Positions 17,436 to 26,450 of a stretch of 64,000 nt of DNA are shown here, piece after piece. Origin of the DNA: Methylomonas sp. EFPC3 (GTDB lineage: Bacteria > Pseudomonadota > Gammaproteobacteria > Methylococcales > Methylomonadaceae); assembly GCF_029643245.1 (NCBI RefSeq), contig NZ_CP116398.1:3348001-3412000 (forward strand), given 5' to 3'. The first letter of the stretch is position 1. The number at the start of each line of letters is the position of its first letter. The notes below the pieces were generated by a model. That model did not search any database. It saw nothing but the letters and a program-made list of their open reading frames with translations, and had not been told where the DNA came from. The position numbers and the translations under genes are program-made.

Positions 17436-17853
17436 GATGATGGTTAGCTTAAAACGGCTTATCAAATCATCACCGGCTCGGCGATGCAAGCCAAGCAATA
17501 ACGGCTACCGATAACAAGCAGCCGCGCGGTTGCAGTTGGCCCACGTTAACCGTCCAGTGACAGTCTACTGTCCGACAAGATGCAGCGCCCATGTGTGTTG
17601 GATTAGCTGGAATCTTGCATGGGGTTTCGGCGGCTATCAACCGGTTGAGGGGGCTGAAACTGCTGAGCGTGATGTGCGGCGGTGGCTTTTTTGGCGGCGA
17701 TCCGACTGTGCTTGTAGAGAGAAAACCATGCCCCCATCCGATGTTAATTATGGAATGTGCGTCAGGGAGGAGGGGACCGAAGGCATGATTTGTATGGTGT
17801 TCGCGTCTTTTCCTCGAGTCGTCAGACTCGATTAAATAAACACGTAGCGACCC
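17436..17853. other. Intergenic stretch of unknown nature
   Basis: About 420 bases. Short plus-strand frames exist (17530-17835 and 17591-17788), but neither has a good ribosome site or recognisable domains. A 7-bp stem hairpin at 17814-17831 (TCGAGTC/GACTCGA) lies just beyond the autotransporter stop and may help end its transcript. The stretch may be the remnant of an older insertion. Confidence 0.4.
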
Positions 17854-19635
17854 CTAAAATATGATCTTTAAGCCAATCTGCCCCGTGTAGCCTTGATTGG
17901 TTGAAGAAACAACAGTGTTGCCCGATGCGAAGAACACAAACCCATCTTTATTGGTAACTTGCAAGCTAATCCCTAGGTCTGCTGAATCTGAAGCGGCACT
18001 GGCGCCATTGACAGTCCAAATCCCTGTCGGTAACGCTTGAAACGATCCCGTCAGAGTGCGGTCGGTTTGGAATTCATGAATCCATGCCATTCTGAGTAAT
18101 GGGTATAGAGACCACTCTTTGTTGATGTTGTACGCCTTGTCGACTTGAACGCCTAAACTGCCTTGCTCGGACATAACGTTCTTGCTCTGAACCGATAGAC
18201 CCAAGTGATTTGTGTTCGATTCGTTGTAATGGCCCATTTGTAACGAAGTAGCCTGAATTGCGATGAAAGGCATCATGTTTGCTAATGGGTTTTCAATCCG
18301 ATATCCCGCCTCCAGCCTACCTGTAAATGCATTGCTGTTAGTGTGGGAGCTTATCTCGGTCGTTGGTCCAATACCAGCGACATACCTCGTCGATGAGTTA
18401 CTGAAATAGCCGAAATCAAAGATGCTGTTTAGGTAAAACTTATTCCATTTAGCGACGCTATATAGGCCAAACTGACCTGATACGGCTGAACCGGAAGATG
18501 CGAGCGCGGATACATTGTAGCTAGTCGATGTGGCTCCTGCCATGGCACCCACCAAGAGGTTAGGGCCAATCTCGTAATCGAATCCAATAAGACCGCCGCC
18601 TGTTTGTGTTGATACAGAAGCTGAGCCAACGATTGAAGAGCCGCTCAACGAATTTGATCCGCCCACACCAGCCGCCCAGCTTCGGAACTGGCTGTTGTCG
18701 TTATTTGCGCAGGAATGGCCGATAACCAGGTCGAATTGTGCTTTGTTCTGTTTAGCCCCGGCACCTGCTTGGCATTCATCCATGAGCCAGTAAGCACCTT
18801 GTCTTCTTACTGTATCCACAGTGATATTCGTTGCATCAAAGCTGGCAGTTTGTTGTGCAGAAATACCTTCGCCGGATATTGAATCAAAAACAGCCTGCAC
18901 TTGTGGGACTGTCATTGTAACAAAGCGATTTAGAATGCTTTGGCCAGCAGTTGATGCTGGAGTAATTAAGGCTGTGTTTAAGCCGGTAGCGACCGCCAGC
19001 TGATTTTGATTGGTTGCCGTAGATATGAAGTTTGGTTGTTGGTACACATAAATTACCACGGCATTTAGTTCACCAGCCGAGGTCCAGACGCCATTTGAAT
19101 AAGATTTCAAGCCAAGATAGGTGTAACCATTAAACCCAGATGGTTGCGTGCCGGCTGGCGCGTTTCCGGTATTTCCCCATCTGAAATTGAAAAGCCCAGG
19201 AACGTTTGAGTCTGATTTAAGTACAAGTGCATAAGCAGTATTCGCTGTCAGTAGCCAATTTGGTATCGCAAATGTATACATTTGCTGACCACTTGACAGG
19301 GTTATTGGCTGGAGAGGGAGGCTATTGAGCTGGGTATTTGGAAGCTCAGACGCAACCGAGTAAAGGTCAATTTGGATATTGGTCGACTGCGGATATCCGC
19401 ATCCAACCCCTGAGCAATTCAGTCCTAGCTGAATGGAACTTATTTCACTGGTAGCCCATGAGGGAGTAGAAAAGATAAGCCCCTTCCAATCATTCGCGCT
19501 TATACCAGAGCCGCCATTGGTCGCGTTTGGGGTATTTGTAATCGCGACAACAGGGGTTGCTAGTACATTATTAGCTACCAGAAAATGACAGTTAAATGTC
19601 AAGCATATTGCTAATTTGGAAAGCTTTCTTTTCAA
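17854..19635 (-). CDS. Autotransporter-type outer-membrane protein
   Basis: 593 residues. The signal peptide ends near LATPVVA. A passenger of about 200 residues resembles a choice-of-anchor or carbohydrate-binding-like beta domain (IQIDLYSVASELPNTQLNSL...TAYALVLKSD). A linker containing VQAVFDSISGEGI follows, as seen just before autotransporter barrels. The last roughly 270 residues form a beta-barrel (FRSWAAGVGG, GLIGFDYEI, TGRLEAGYRI) ending in GQIGLKIIF with a terminal phenylalanine. It should be displayed on or released from the cell surface. Its base composition is more AT-rich than the flanks, which suggests transfer. Confidence 0.85.
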   Translation of the reverse strand: MKRKLSKLAICLTFNCHFLVANNVLATPVVAITNTPNATNGGSGISANDWKGLIFSTPSWATSEISSIQLGLNCSGVGCGYPQSTNIQIDLYSVASELPNTQLNSLPLQPITLSSGQQMYTFAIPNWLLTANTAYALVLKSDSNVPGLFNFRWGNTGNAPAGTQPSGFNGYTYLGLKSYSNGVWTSAGELNAVVIYVYQQPNFISTATNQNQLAVATGLNTALITPASTAGQSILNRFVTMTVPQVQAVFDSISGEGISAQQTASFDATNITVDTVRRQGAYWLMDECQAGAGAKQNKAQFDLVIGHSCANNDNSQFRSWAAGVGGSNSLSGSSIVGSASVSTQTGGGLIGFDYEIGPNLLVGAMAGATSTSYNVSALASSGSAVSGQFGLYSVAKWNKFYLNSIFDFGYFSNSSTRYVAGIGPTTEISSHTNSNAFTGRLEAGYRIENPLANMMPFIAIQATSLQMGHYNESNTNHLGLSVQSKNVMSEQGSLGVQVDKAYNINKEWSLYPLLRMAWIHEFQTDRTLTGSFQALPTGIWTVNGASAASDSADLGISLQVTNKDGFVFFASGNTVVSSTNQGYTGQIGLKIIF

Positions 19636-19704
19636 TGGGATTGGACGCTATCTTTAAGGGCAGGAAAATTTTTTATCCTACCTAGTGATAGAGATTTCGA
19701 AGGA

Positions 19705-20103
19705 TTATGCTTCCGACTCGCAAAATAATAATGTTCGAACCCGGCGGCAATTGGTTGGTCGCGGTCCTTGACTTTCAAGCCCCCTTTCCTCGCCAATTAA
19801 TTTACCGCAGAATTGTAGATCAAATTTCTCCCGATATTGGAGTAGCTCTAGTTCCAGGGTAGCGTCCTTTGTTAGCGATGCCTTATCAACCTGCGTCGAA
19901 GTGTTATCAGGAATTGCAAAAACTGGCAAAACTTGTCCGCCGTTTAACAATTCGGAAGTTAACAAATCCAACGTCGCCAAAATCTCGCTTCTCAATGCCC
20001 CCACATCTGCAACCTTTGTACCCAGGCTGTTTGCCGGAATCGCAGCCATTTCCTGAACTGCCAGCAAGTATTCCTGTTGATCGAATTCAAAAACTGGATT
20101 CAA
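19705..20103 (-). CDS. Hypothetical protein, possibly with a scrambled C-terminus
   Basis: 132 residues, acidic and helical at the N-terminus (MNPVFEFDQQEYLLAVQEM). The last 25 residues (GLESQGPRPTNCRRVRTLL) change abruptly to basic, unlike the rest, as if the original end had been lost or shifted. No domain is recognised. It may be a damaged gene of the accessory stretch. Confidence 0.45.
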   Translation of the reverse strand: MNPVFEFDQQEYLLAVQEMAAIPANSLGTKVADVGALRSEILATLDLLTSELLNGGQVLPVFAIPDNTSTQVDKASLTKDATLELELLQYREKFDLQFCGKLIGEERGLESQGPRPTNCRRVRTLLFCESEA

Positions 20104-20278
20104 ACGGGTAATAGGCTTTTTTCTCGGACAATTTGATGGCAGGAACCAGCAGCCGGGTTTTTAGTGCACCGAGAAAATCGCTCTGCAAATTTAGGAGCAG
20201 TAGGGCTAACGTCGATTTGCATCACTATGCCTTGCGTATTTTTATGCACAATCAAATGCTTTGCCTAGTCAAGCTAAC

Positions 20279-20406
20279 AGGTTGGTGAAAAACCATATTT
20301 GAGACGCTAATTTTGCTCAATCGAACCAACTTGTAGTAGGAAATCGGCTTCATCATCACTAAATATAGAGTCATTCAAAGCCAAAAAAGAGTTTTTCACC
20401 AACCTG
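20279..20406. mobile_element. 128-bp MITE with 16-bp perfect terminal inverted repeats
   Basis: The ends are CAGGTTGGTGAAAAAC (20279-20294) and its exact complement (20391-20406). The element is flanked on both sides by CTAA (20275-20278 and 20407-20410), a 4-bp target duplication. The 4-bp YTAR-type target fits IS5-family transposition. No transposase frame fits in the 96-base interior. Confidence 0.85.
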
Positions 20407-20410
20407 CTAA

Positions 20411-20769
20411 GCCAGTGATTTAGAAATTCTCATTGCTAGACGGTTGTAGGCCAGCCTCGTTCTGTTGATTTGGCAACAGCTATCTTGCATCCATTGTTTC
20501 GGTCGGCGCGTGGCGTTGGATCAGACCCTTTGGGAGGCCATATGCAAGCATTGTACTGACTGGGTTTGCATTCCCAAGGCCTGCGCCACTTGGTTGGGTG
20601 CAGGAAATGCTGAAATCAGGAAAAGCAGGCCGCAGGGGCAGGGATGTGGCCTTACCCTTGACAGCTTACGCGATAGGCAAGCAGGGCTATTTTTGGTCGA
20701 AAATGCCAACAGTTGAACTTGGGCGAATGCCTTAGTATTGGTTGCTATATTCGAGAAACCTTGGGGCAA
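20411..20769. other. Intergenic stretch, no gene supported
   Basis: About 360 bases. A plus-strand frame at 20465-20716 has CxxC pairs but no ribosome site, and its composition looks random. I see no repeat here apart from the adjoining MITE and terminator. Confidence 0.4.
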
Positions 20770-20770
20770 C

Positions 20771-20804
20771 AAAAAAGGCCTAGGTCGTTAAACCTAGGCC
20801 TTTT
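20771..20804 (-). terminator. Rho-independent terminator of tRNA-fMet
   Basis: A 13-bp perfect stem (AAAAGGCCTAGGT / ACCTAGGCCTTTT) with a 6-base loop, continuing into TTTTTT on the minus strand. It starts 8 bases after the tRNA 3' end. Confidence 0.9.
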
Positions 20805-20811
20805 ATTTGTC

Positions 20812-20888
<77 letters not shown>

Positions 20889-20902
20889 ATTGATAGTGCC
20901 GC

Positions 20903-20930
20903 ATTATACTGGTCGCCAAAAAAATAGCAA
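20903..20930 (-). promoter_or_regulatory. Promoter of tRNA-fMet
   Basis: On the minus strand TTGCTA (20925-20930) is followed after 16 bases by a perfect TATAAT (20903-20908). This places the start about 10 bases before the tRNA 5' end. Confidence 0.7.
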
Positions 20931-21159
20931 GCAATAAACATGCAAAATCATTTGCTGCCGCCGCGTTCGTACCTTCATTTCCTTAAAGTTCGTAGTCGCT
21001 GAATAGATCAGGATGCGTTGGCTGGCGCGCAGGGACCGAATTCTCGGTTCTCTATGCATCAAGGATAGCCGGGCTAGCGTTCGGCTGTTGCCAGCGGCCA
21101 TGGCTTCGTTCGAGCTCAGAACGAACTATTTCCCGGTGTAACCTGTATAATCCCCGCCA

Positions 21160-21504
21160 GAGTTGGCCGAACAGTCGCCGTTCCGCGCAAGCGGGAGGGA
21201 GGAAAGTCCGGGCTCCATAGGGCAGGGTGCCAGGTAATGCCTGGGAGGCGCGAGCCTACGGAAAGTGCCGCAGAAAATATACCGCCTGGTTCGTATCGGA
21301 CCCGGTAAGGGTGAAATGGTGCGGTAAGAGCGCACCGCGCAACTGGTAACAGGTGTGGCAGGGTAAACCCCACCCGGAGCAAGATCAAATAGAGGAGCAT
21401 TGGCGTGGCCCGCGCTGCTCCTGGGTAGATTGCTTGAGCGCTTGGGTGACCAAGCGCCTAGATGAATGGCTGTTCACGACAGAACCCGGCTTACAGGCCA
21501 ACTC
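21160..21504 (+). ncRNA. rnpB: RNase P RNA (class A)
   Basis: About 345 bases. The terminal helix pairs GAGTTGGCC at the start with GGCCAACTC at the end. Conserved core blocks are GGGAGGGAGGAAAGTCCGGGCTCC, shown here only as GAGGAAAGTCCGGGCTCC, then GGTAAGGGTGAAA, GGTAAACCCCACCCGGAGC and the 3' GACAGAACCCGGCTTA. It is the catalytic RNA that trims tRNA 5' ends. A TATAAT lies at 21146-21151, just upstream. There is no obvious terminator before mtnB, 38 bases downstream. Confidence 0.97.
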
Positions 21505-21542
21505 TTCCATTCCCCTATTCTTTTGCCTTCCGCAAAGACTCC

Positions 21543-22166
21543 ATGACCTTAAAATCCGACGAATTTTTCCTGAAGGCCGAGCAACTGATCGCTGCCGGCC
21601 GCTTCATCGACAGCAAGGGCTGGGTGCCGGCCACCAGCGGTAATTTTTCGGCGCGATTGGCGGACGGCAATATTGCGATTACGGTTTCCGGTCGGCACAA
21701 AGGTCGCTTGCAAGCCGACGACATCATGCTGATCGACCCTCAAGGCCGCTCGCTGGACGGCAAGAAGCCGTCGGCCGAGACCTTGCTGCACACCTCGATT
21801 TATCAGCGTTACCCTGATGTCCAAGCCGTGTTGCATCCGCATTCGGTCAACGCCACGTTGACCGCCCGGCTGTTTCAAGACGAAATCGTCCTGGAAGATT
21901 ACGAACTATTGAAGGCTTTGCCCGGCATCGATACCCACGAAAGCCGCATCGTGGTGCCGATCTTTGCCAACGACCAGGATATCGCGCGTCTGGCGGCCAA
22001 GGTCGAGGGCTATTTGGACACCCACGGCGACATTCACGGTTACATCATCGCCGGCCACGGTTTTTACACTTGGGGCGCTTCGGTTGACGACGCGTTGCGG
22101 CATCTGGAAGCCCTGGAGTTTTTGTTCGATATTGAAATTCGTCTGCATGGAGTAAAACGCTTATGA
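21543..22166 (+). CDS. mtnB: Methylthioribulose-1-phosphate dehydratase
   Basis: 207 residues from the ATG at 21543 (MTLKSDEFFLKAEQ). It is an aldolase II-fold zinc enzyme that dehydrates methylthioribulose-1-phosphate in methionine salvage. Visible are ATSGNFSAR, the SAET motif (catalytic glutamate) and HPHSVNAT with two zinc histidines, plus GHGFYTWG with a third. It overlaps mtnD by four bases. MtnA and the methylthioadenosine-cleaving step are not in this window. Confidence 0.95.
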   Translation: MTLKSDEFFLKAEQLIAAGRFIDSKGWVPATSGNFSARLADGNIAITVSGRHKGRLQADDIMLIDPQGRSLDGKKPSAETLLHTSIYQRYPDVQAVLHPHSVNATLTARLFQDEIVLEDYELLKALPGIDTHESRIVVPIFANDQDIARLAAKVEGYLDTHGDIHGYIIAGHGFYTWGASVDDALRHLEALEFLFDIEIRLHGVKRL

Positions 22167-22720
22167 GCGCATTGACTACTTATCCCGCCAACCAACCCGG
22201 CCAAGGCCAAACCTGGCGCGATTTTGACGCGATTGCCGGCCAACTGAGCGGACTGGGCGTGCAATTCGAGCGCTGGCAGGCCGAGCAAACCTTTGCCGCC
22301 GATGCGCATGCCGACACGATATTGGCGGCTTACCGGAGTTCGATCGACAAATTGAAGCAGCAATACGGTTTTCAATCGGTCGACGTGATCAGCCTGAACG
22401 CCGAGCATCCGAATAAGGATGCGTTACGGCAAAAATTTCTGGCCGAGCATACCCACAGCGACTTCGAAGTGCGCTTCTTTGTCGAAGGCAAAGGCTTGTT
22501 TTACCTGCACGTCGGCGATCAGGTCCACGCCGTGTTGTGCGAACAAGGCGATTTGATCAGTGTGCCCGCCGACACCAAGCATTGGTTCGATATGGGGGAA
22601 AATCCGGCTTTCAAATGCATCCGCCTGTTCACGACCGAAGACGGCTGGGTAGCGGATTTTACCGGCGATAAAATCGCAGATAGCTTCCCGACGCTGGACC
22701 AATACCTCGCTGCATTATGA
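22163..22720 (+). CDS. mtnD: Acireductone dioxygenase
   Basis: 185-residue cupin. The metal site is [12 protein letters not shown] (H-x-H-x4-E, about 95-103), with the fourth ligand histidine in [10 protein letters not shown]. It converts acireductone to the methionine 2-oxo-acid precursor with Fe, or to an off-pathway product with Ni. It is coupled to mtnB and mtnC by 4-bp overlaps at both ends, which fits stoichiometric translation. Confidence 0.95.
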   Translation: MSALTTYPANQPGQGQTWRDFDAIAGQLSGLGVQFERWQAEQTFAADAHADTILAAYRSSIDKLKQQYGFQSVDVISLNAEHPNKDALRQKFLAEHTHSDFEVRFFVEGKGLFYLHVGDQVHAVLCEQGDLISVPADTKHWFDMGENPAFKCIRLFTTEDGWVADFTGDKIADSFPTLDQYLAAL

Positions 22721-23391
22721 TCGAAGCCATCGTTACCGACATCGAAGGCACAACGTCGTCGCTTTCGTTCGTCAAGGACGTACTGTTCCCTTACGCCCGC
22801 CAACACCTGCCCGCCTTCGTCGCCGAGCACTGTGCCGATCCCGAGATAAAAGCCTTGCTGGACGATGCCAATCGGCTCGCGGGAGGCCAACTCGAACAAG
22901 CGGCATTGATCGAACAATTTATTGCTTGGATCGATGCCGACCAGAAAATCACGCCGCTGAAAGCCCTGCAAGGCTTGATCTGGTTGGACGGTTATCAAAG
23001 CGGAGACTTTACCGGCCACGTTTACCCGGATGCGGTGCGCAATTTGCGGGCTTGGCAGGAGCGCGGCTTGAAATTGTACGTTTATTCTTCCGGCTCGGTG
23101 CAGGCGCAGAAATTGTTGTTCGGTTACAGCGATTTCGGCGATTTGACGCCGTTATTCTCCGGCTATTTCGACACCCGCATCGGCGGCAAACGCGAAGCCG
23201 AGTCTTATCGAAAAATAGCCGAAGAACTCGCATTGCCCGCTGCGCAGATTCTGTTTCTGTCCGACATCAAAGAAGAACTGGATGCGGCGCGGGCCGCCGG
23301 CTTTGCTACCCGCTGGCTGGTGCGGGACCAAACGGCGGATGCCGGCGCCGACCATCCGCAAGCGGCCGATTTCGATGCGATACGGTTCTGA
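22717..23391 (+). CDS. mtnC: Enolase-phosphatase E1
   Basis: 224-residue HAD-superfamily phosphatase. The nucleophile motif is TDIEGTTSS near the N-terminus, followed by YSSGS (motif II), a lysine in GGKREAESY and [12 protein letters not shown] (motif IV). It performs both enolisation and dephosphorylation of the diketo intermediate in methionine salvage. It is the last gene of the mtnBDC set. rimK follows 18 bases later. Confidence 0.95.
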   Translation: MIEAIVTDIEGTTSSLSFVKDVLFPYARQHLPAFVAEHCADPEIKALLDDANRLAGGQLEQAALIEQFIAWIDADQKITPLKALQGLIWLDGYQSGDFTGHVYPDAVRNLRAWQERGLKLYVYSSGSVQAQKLLFGYSDFGDLTPLFSGYFDTRIGGKREAESYRKIAEELALPAAQILFLSDIKEELDAARAAGFATRWLVRDQTADAGADHPQAADFDAIRF

Positions 23392-23409
23392 TCCGGCTCC
23401 GCAAGGCCT

Positions 23410-24300
23410 ATGAAAATCGCCATCTTGTCGCGTGACCCGGCGCTGTATTCCAGCGTACGGCTGATGGAGGCCGCCAGAGCGCGCGGCCATGACGCGCGCA
23501 TATTCGATCCGACCCATTGCTACATGAACATCACGTCGATGAAGCCGTCGATTCATTACATGGGCGAGGATTTGCTGGGTTACGACGCGGTGATTCCGCG
23601 TATCGGTGCGTCGATTACCTTCTACGGCACGGCGGTGTTGCGCCAGTTCGAAGTGATGGGCGTCTATACCTTGAACAAGTCGGCGGCGATCAGCCGCTCC
23701 CGCGACAAAATGGCTTCCAGTCAGCTGCTGGCCCGCAAAGGCATCGATTTGCCGATCACTGCGTTTGCGCATAATCCCGACAACATCGAAGATCTCATCG
23801 CCGAAGTCGGCGGCGCGCCGTTGGTGATCAAGCTGGTGGAAGGCTCGCAAGGCATCGGTGTGGTACTCGCAGAAACTCACAACGCGGCGCATAGCGTGAT
23901 TCAGGCTTTCATGGGCTTGAACGCCAACATCATGGTGCAGGAGTTCGTTCAAGAGGCGGCCGGCAGCGACATTCGCTGTTTCGTGATCGGCGACAAAGTG
24001 GTCGCGGCCATGAAGCGCCAAGGCCGCGAAGGCGAATTCCGCTCGAATTTGCATCGCGGCGGCACCGCAACACTGATCAGGCTCGCGCCGGCAGAACGCG
24101 CCGCAGCGGTTCAAGCGGCGAAAATCATGGGCTTGGACGTGTGCGGTGTCGATTTACTGCGATCCAAACGCGGACCGTTGGTGATGGAAGTGAATTCGTC
24201 GCCGGGGCTGGAAGGTATCGAAAAGACCAGCGGCAAGGATATTGCTGGATTGATGATCGAATATATCGAGAAAAACGCCGGAAAGGCCAAGTCCGCGTAA
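23410..24300 (+). CDS. rimK: RimK-type alpha-L-glutamate ligase
   Basis: 296-residue ATP-grasp enzyme of normal RimK length. Visible are the N-terminal [18 protein letters not shown], the ATP-binding [35 protein letters not shown] and the metal site [14 protein letters not shown]. RimK adds glutamates to the C-terminus of ribosomal protein S6. Relatives make poly-glutamate or modify cofactors, so the exact acceptor is inferred. It lies just downstream of the mtn genes and may be co-transcribed. Confidence 0.92.
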   Translation: MKIAILSRDPALYSSVRLMEAARARGHDARIFDPTHCYMNITSMKPSIHYMGEDLLGYDAVIPRIGASITFYGTAVLRQFEVMGVYTLNKSAAISRSRDKMASSQLLARKGIDLPITAFAHNPDNIEDLIAEVGGAPLVIKLVEGSQGIGVVLAETHNAAHSVIQAFMGLNANIMVQEFVQEAAGSDIRCFVIGDKVVAAMKRQGREGEFRSNLHRGGTATLIRLAPAERAAAVQAAKIMGLDVCGVDLLRSKRGPLVMEVNSSPGLEGIEKTSGKDIAGLMIEYIEKNAGKAKSA

Positions 24301-24303
24301 CAA

Positions 24304-24326
24304 GAGCCCGGCACAAAACCGGGCTC
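24304..24326. terminator. Hairpin between convergent rimK and exbD
   Basis: An 8-bp GC-rich stem (GAGCCCGG/CCGGGCTC) with a 7-base loop lies three bases after the rimK stop. It can act in both directions. The U-run is poor on both strands. Confidence 0.65.
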
Positions 24327-24338
24327 GGAATAAAGTCG

Positions 24339-24749
24339 TTACTGTTCCAACGTGACGAAAGCCAGCTTCGAGATGCCTGCGTGTTGCACGGTGGCCATCA
24401 CTTCCGCCACTTTGCCGTAGTTGACGCCTTGATCGGCATAGATATGGATGATCAGTTCGGGGTTGGCGGCCAGTTCGCTTCTCAGCGTAGTGTCCAGCGC
24501 GGCCAGATCGGCGACCGAATTCTTGTTCAGAGTCACCGCGCCCTGGGCGTCGATACCCAGTTGCATCGGCTGTTTTTCGGTATCCGGGGTGGTGGAAGCC
24601 GTTTTCGGCAGCGCTACGTTTACCGATTGGGTTAGCAAAGGTGCGGTTACCAATAAGATGATCACCAGCACCAGCATGACATCGACTAACGGCGTGACGT
24701 TTATTTCACTGACCGCCTCGTCGTCTTCCGAATTCGTTTTAAATCCCAT
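24339..24749 (-). CDS. exbD: Biopolymer transport protein ExbD
   Basis: 136 residues. A single N-terminal membrane segment (PLVDVMLVLVIILLVTAPLL) carries the proton-relay aspartate in VDVMLV, followed by a periplasmic domain. With ExbB it uses the proton gradient to energise TonB. It is the third gene of tonB-exbB-exbD, four bases after exbB. Confidence 0.95.
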   Translation of the reverse strand: MGFKTNSEDDEAVSEINVTPLVDVMLVLVIILLVTAPLLTQSVNVALPKTASTTPDTEKQPMQLGIDAQGAVTLNKNSVADLAALDTTLRSELAANPELIIHIYADQGVNYGKVAEVMATVQHAGISKLAFVTLEQ

Positions 24750-24753
24750 TTAT

Positions 24754-25422
24754 TTACTCCTTGTTTTTACCGTTGTCGCCAAAGGCGATATGCAGAAAGC
24801 CGTCCACGAAATTCTCCAGCGACGCCCGATGGTGCTTGGCGCGCCTCAGGAAAAAATTGTAGGCCAAGACTGCCGGAACCGCCACTGCGATACCGATGGC
24901 CGTGGCGATCAAGGCGTCGCCGATCGGGCCGGCCACGACATCCAGGCTGGCCGAGCCGCTGGCGCTGATGTCATGCATTGCGTGCATGATGCCCAATACC
25001 GTACCGAATAAGCCGACAAACGGCGCCGTGCTGCCGATGCTGGCGAGCATGGTCAGACCGCTTTCCATCCGGCGTTGCTCGTCCTGGGTTTGTTTGCGCA
25101 GGGTCTGCTCCAGCAAATCCTGCGGCGAACCGCGGAATTTCAGACTGGCGCAGGTCTCCGGGTGACTCATTTCCGCCAGCCAGGCGAAACCGCATTGGGC
25201 AATGCGCGCTTTCGGGCCGCGCGCGGTCTCGGTGGGCAATTGTTCAGCGGCTTTCAAATCGACCGAGTCCCAAAAAGCGGCGTTGTATTTTTTGTTGTAG
25301 TAGTTGTTTTTGGCGAATTGCCAAATTTTGAACAGAATCAGAGTCCAGGTTATCAGCGAAAACACCACCAGTGTGTACAGGGTGGCGTCGATAACAGCTT
25401 CTGGGGCTATATGGTAAGGCAT
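24754..25422 (-). CDS. exbB: Biopolymer transport protein ExbB (MotA/TolQ/ExbB family)
   Basis: 222 residues with three membrane segments: near residues 12-32, around GSTAPFVGLFGTVLGIMHAM, and around GDALIATAIGIAVAVPAVLAYN. The conserved GLFGTV...ALIATAIG pattern forms the proton channel with ExbD. It lies 18 bases after tonB. Confidence 0.95.
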   Translation of the reverse strand: MPYHIAPEAVIDATLYTLVVFSLITWTLILFKIWQFAKNNYYNKKYNAAFWDSVDLKAAEQLPTETARGPKARIAQCGFAWLAEMSHPETCASLKFRGSPQDLLEQTLRKQTQDEQRRMESGLTMLASIGSTAPFVGLFGTVLGIMHAMHDISASGSASLDVVAGPIGDALIATAIGIAVAVPAVLAYNFFLRRAKHHRASLENFVDGFLHIAFGDNGKNKE

Positions 25423-25440
25423 TACTCTCTCCGAGTTTTA

Positions 25441-26226
25441 TTATTCACGTAGTGTAAAAATGATTGGCACGATCACCGAACTGGCCACCGGCGTTTCACC
25501 GCGCTTGGCCGGAATGAATTTCCATTTTTTAACGGCCTCCACCGCCGATTCGTCCAGTATTTCGTGGCCGCTGCTCTGATCCACCGCGACCGCTTCGCTC
25601 AGGCCATCCGCGGAAACTTGGACTTTTAGCAGCACCTTACCCTGCCAGCCGCGGCTCTTCGCGATCATCGGATATTCCGGTTTCGGATTGTGGGCGTAAT
25701 TGGCGCGATAATTTGCTTCAGTAAACTGTTCGGCGCGGGTCGGCACGCTGCTCGTACTGGTGGCCGGAGCGCTGGGGGCGCTCGGCGCGCTCACCGGTGC
25801 CGGCTGCGGCTCGGCCGGAGCTTCTACCGGCGCAAATTCCGGGGCTTTTTGCACAATGGGCGGCGCCTTTTTCGGCAGCGGTTTCGGTTGCGGTTTTTTG
25901 GGCGGCGGTTTTTTTTCCGGCGGCGGTGCAGGCGGTGGCGGAGCCGCAGCAGGTTTGGGGGCGGACATTGCGATCATCGAGACTTCCATGATCAGCGGTT
26001 GGGCCTCGGTCAGTTTCTCTTCGGGCTTTAGCAATTGCTGCAGGCCCCAGATGTGCAACAGTAATACCAAGACCGCCAATAATCTGAGCATACTGGCGGG
26101 CCGTTCCTCGCCGAATAAGCCTCGCCAAAACCAATGTTGACCGCGCCCCCCTGTCTGTCCCACGCCGCCGAACGATACCAAGTGATTTTCCGGCAAAGCA
26201 TCCTCGTGGTTTTTAAATAAAAACAT
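25441..26226 (-). CDS. tonB: Energy transducer TonB
   Basis: 261 residues. It has one membrane segment (MLRLLAVLVLLLHIWGLQ), a long Pro/Lys-rich periplasmic spacer (PPPPAPPPEKKPPPKK) and a C-terminal TonB domain (YPMIAKSRGWQGKVLLKVQV ending in VPIIFTLRE). It transmits energy to outer-membrane receptors. The stretch before the membrane segment is unusually long, so the ATG at 26091 (MLRLLAV) is an alternative start. Neither has an ideal ribosome site. Confidence 0.92.
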   Translation of the reverse strand: MFLFKNHEDALPENHLVSFGGVGQTGGRGQHWFWRGLFGEERPASMLRLLAVLVLLLHIWGLQQLLKPEEKLTEAQPLIMEVSMIAMSAPKPAAAPPPPAPPPEKKPPPKKPQPKPLPKKAPPIVQKAPEFAPVEAPAEPQPAPVSAPSAPSAPATSTSSVPTRAEQFTEANYRANYAHNPKPEYPMIAKSRGWQGKVLLKVQVSADGLSEAVAVDQSSGHEILDESAVEAVKKWKFIPAKRGETPVASSVIVPIIFTLRE

Positions 26227-26268
26227 ATAAGCAGTTCAGTACAAAAATATGCGCGATTGGTTTTTAAT

Positions 26269-26281
26269 CATACATTGTATG
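26269..26281. promoter_or_regulatory. Small perfect inverted repeat upstream of tonB
   Basis: CATACATTGTATG is perfectly symmetric about a central T. It lies 43 bases before the tonB start, in the shared intergenic region with kup. It could be an operator. It does not match a full Fur box. Confidence 0.3.
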
Positions 26282-26450
26282 TTATTACCTCCCCCTCGTC
26301 AGCCACCACCTCGCGGACGGCAGTGGGGGCCGAATAAAGACTAAGACGTTTCAGAACCTCAAATCCCCCCTCCCGACCTTTGCGGTTGGCGGCAAAATCG
26401 CGATCTGTGGCATAATTTTCCGGCCCGTCCCTAATCTTCCGCTATTTTCT

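Noticed and set aside
17530-17835. Plus-strand frame of 101 codons
   Set aside because: No ribosome site, biased Trp/Cys/Arg content and no recognised domain.
20465-20716. Plus-strand frame of 83 codons with CxxC pairs
   Set aside because: No ribosome site and no family resemblance. The cysteines look accidental.
23152-24114. 320-codon frame opposite mtnC and rimK
   Set aside because: Shadow. Both overlapped genes are well conserved.
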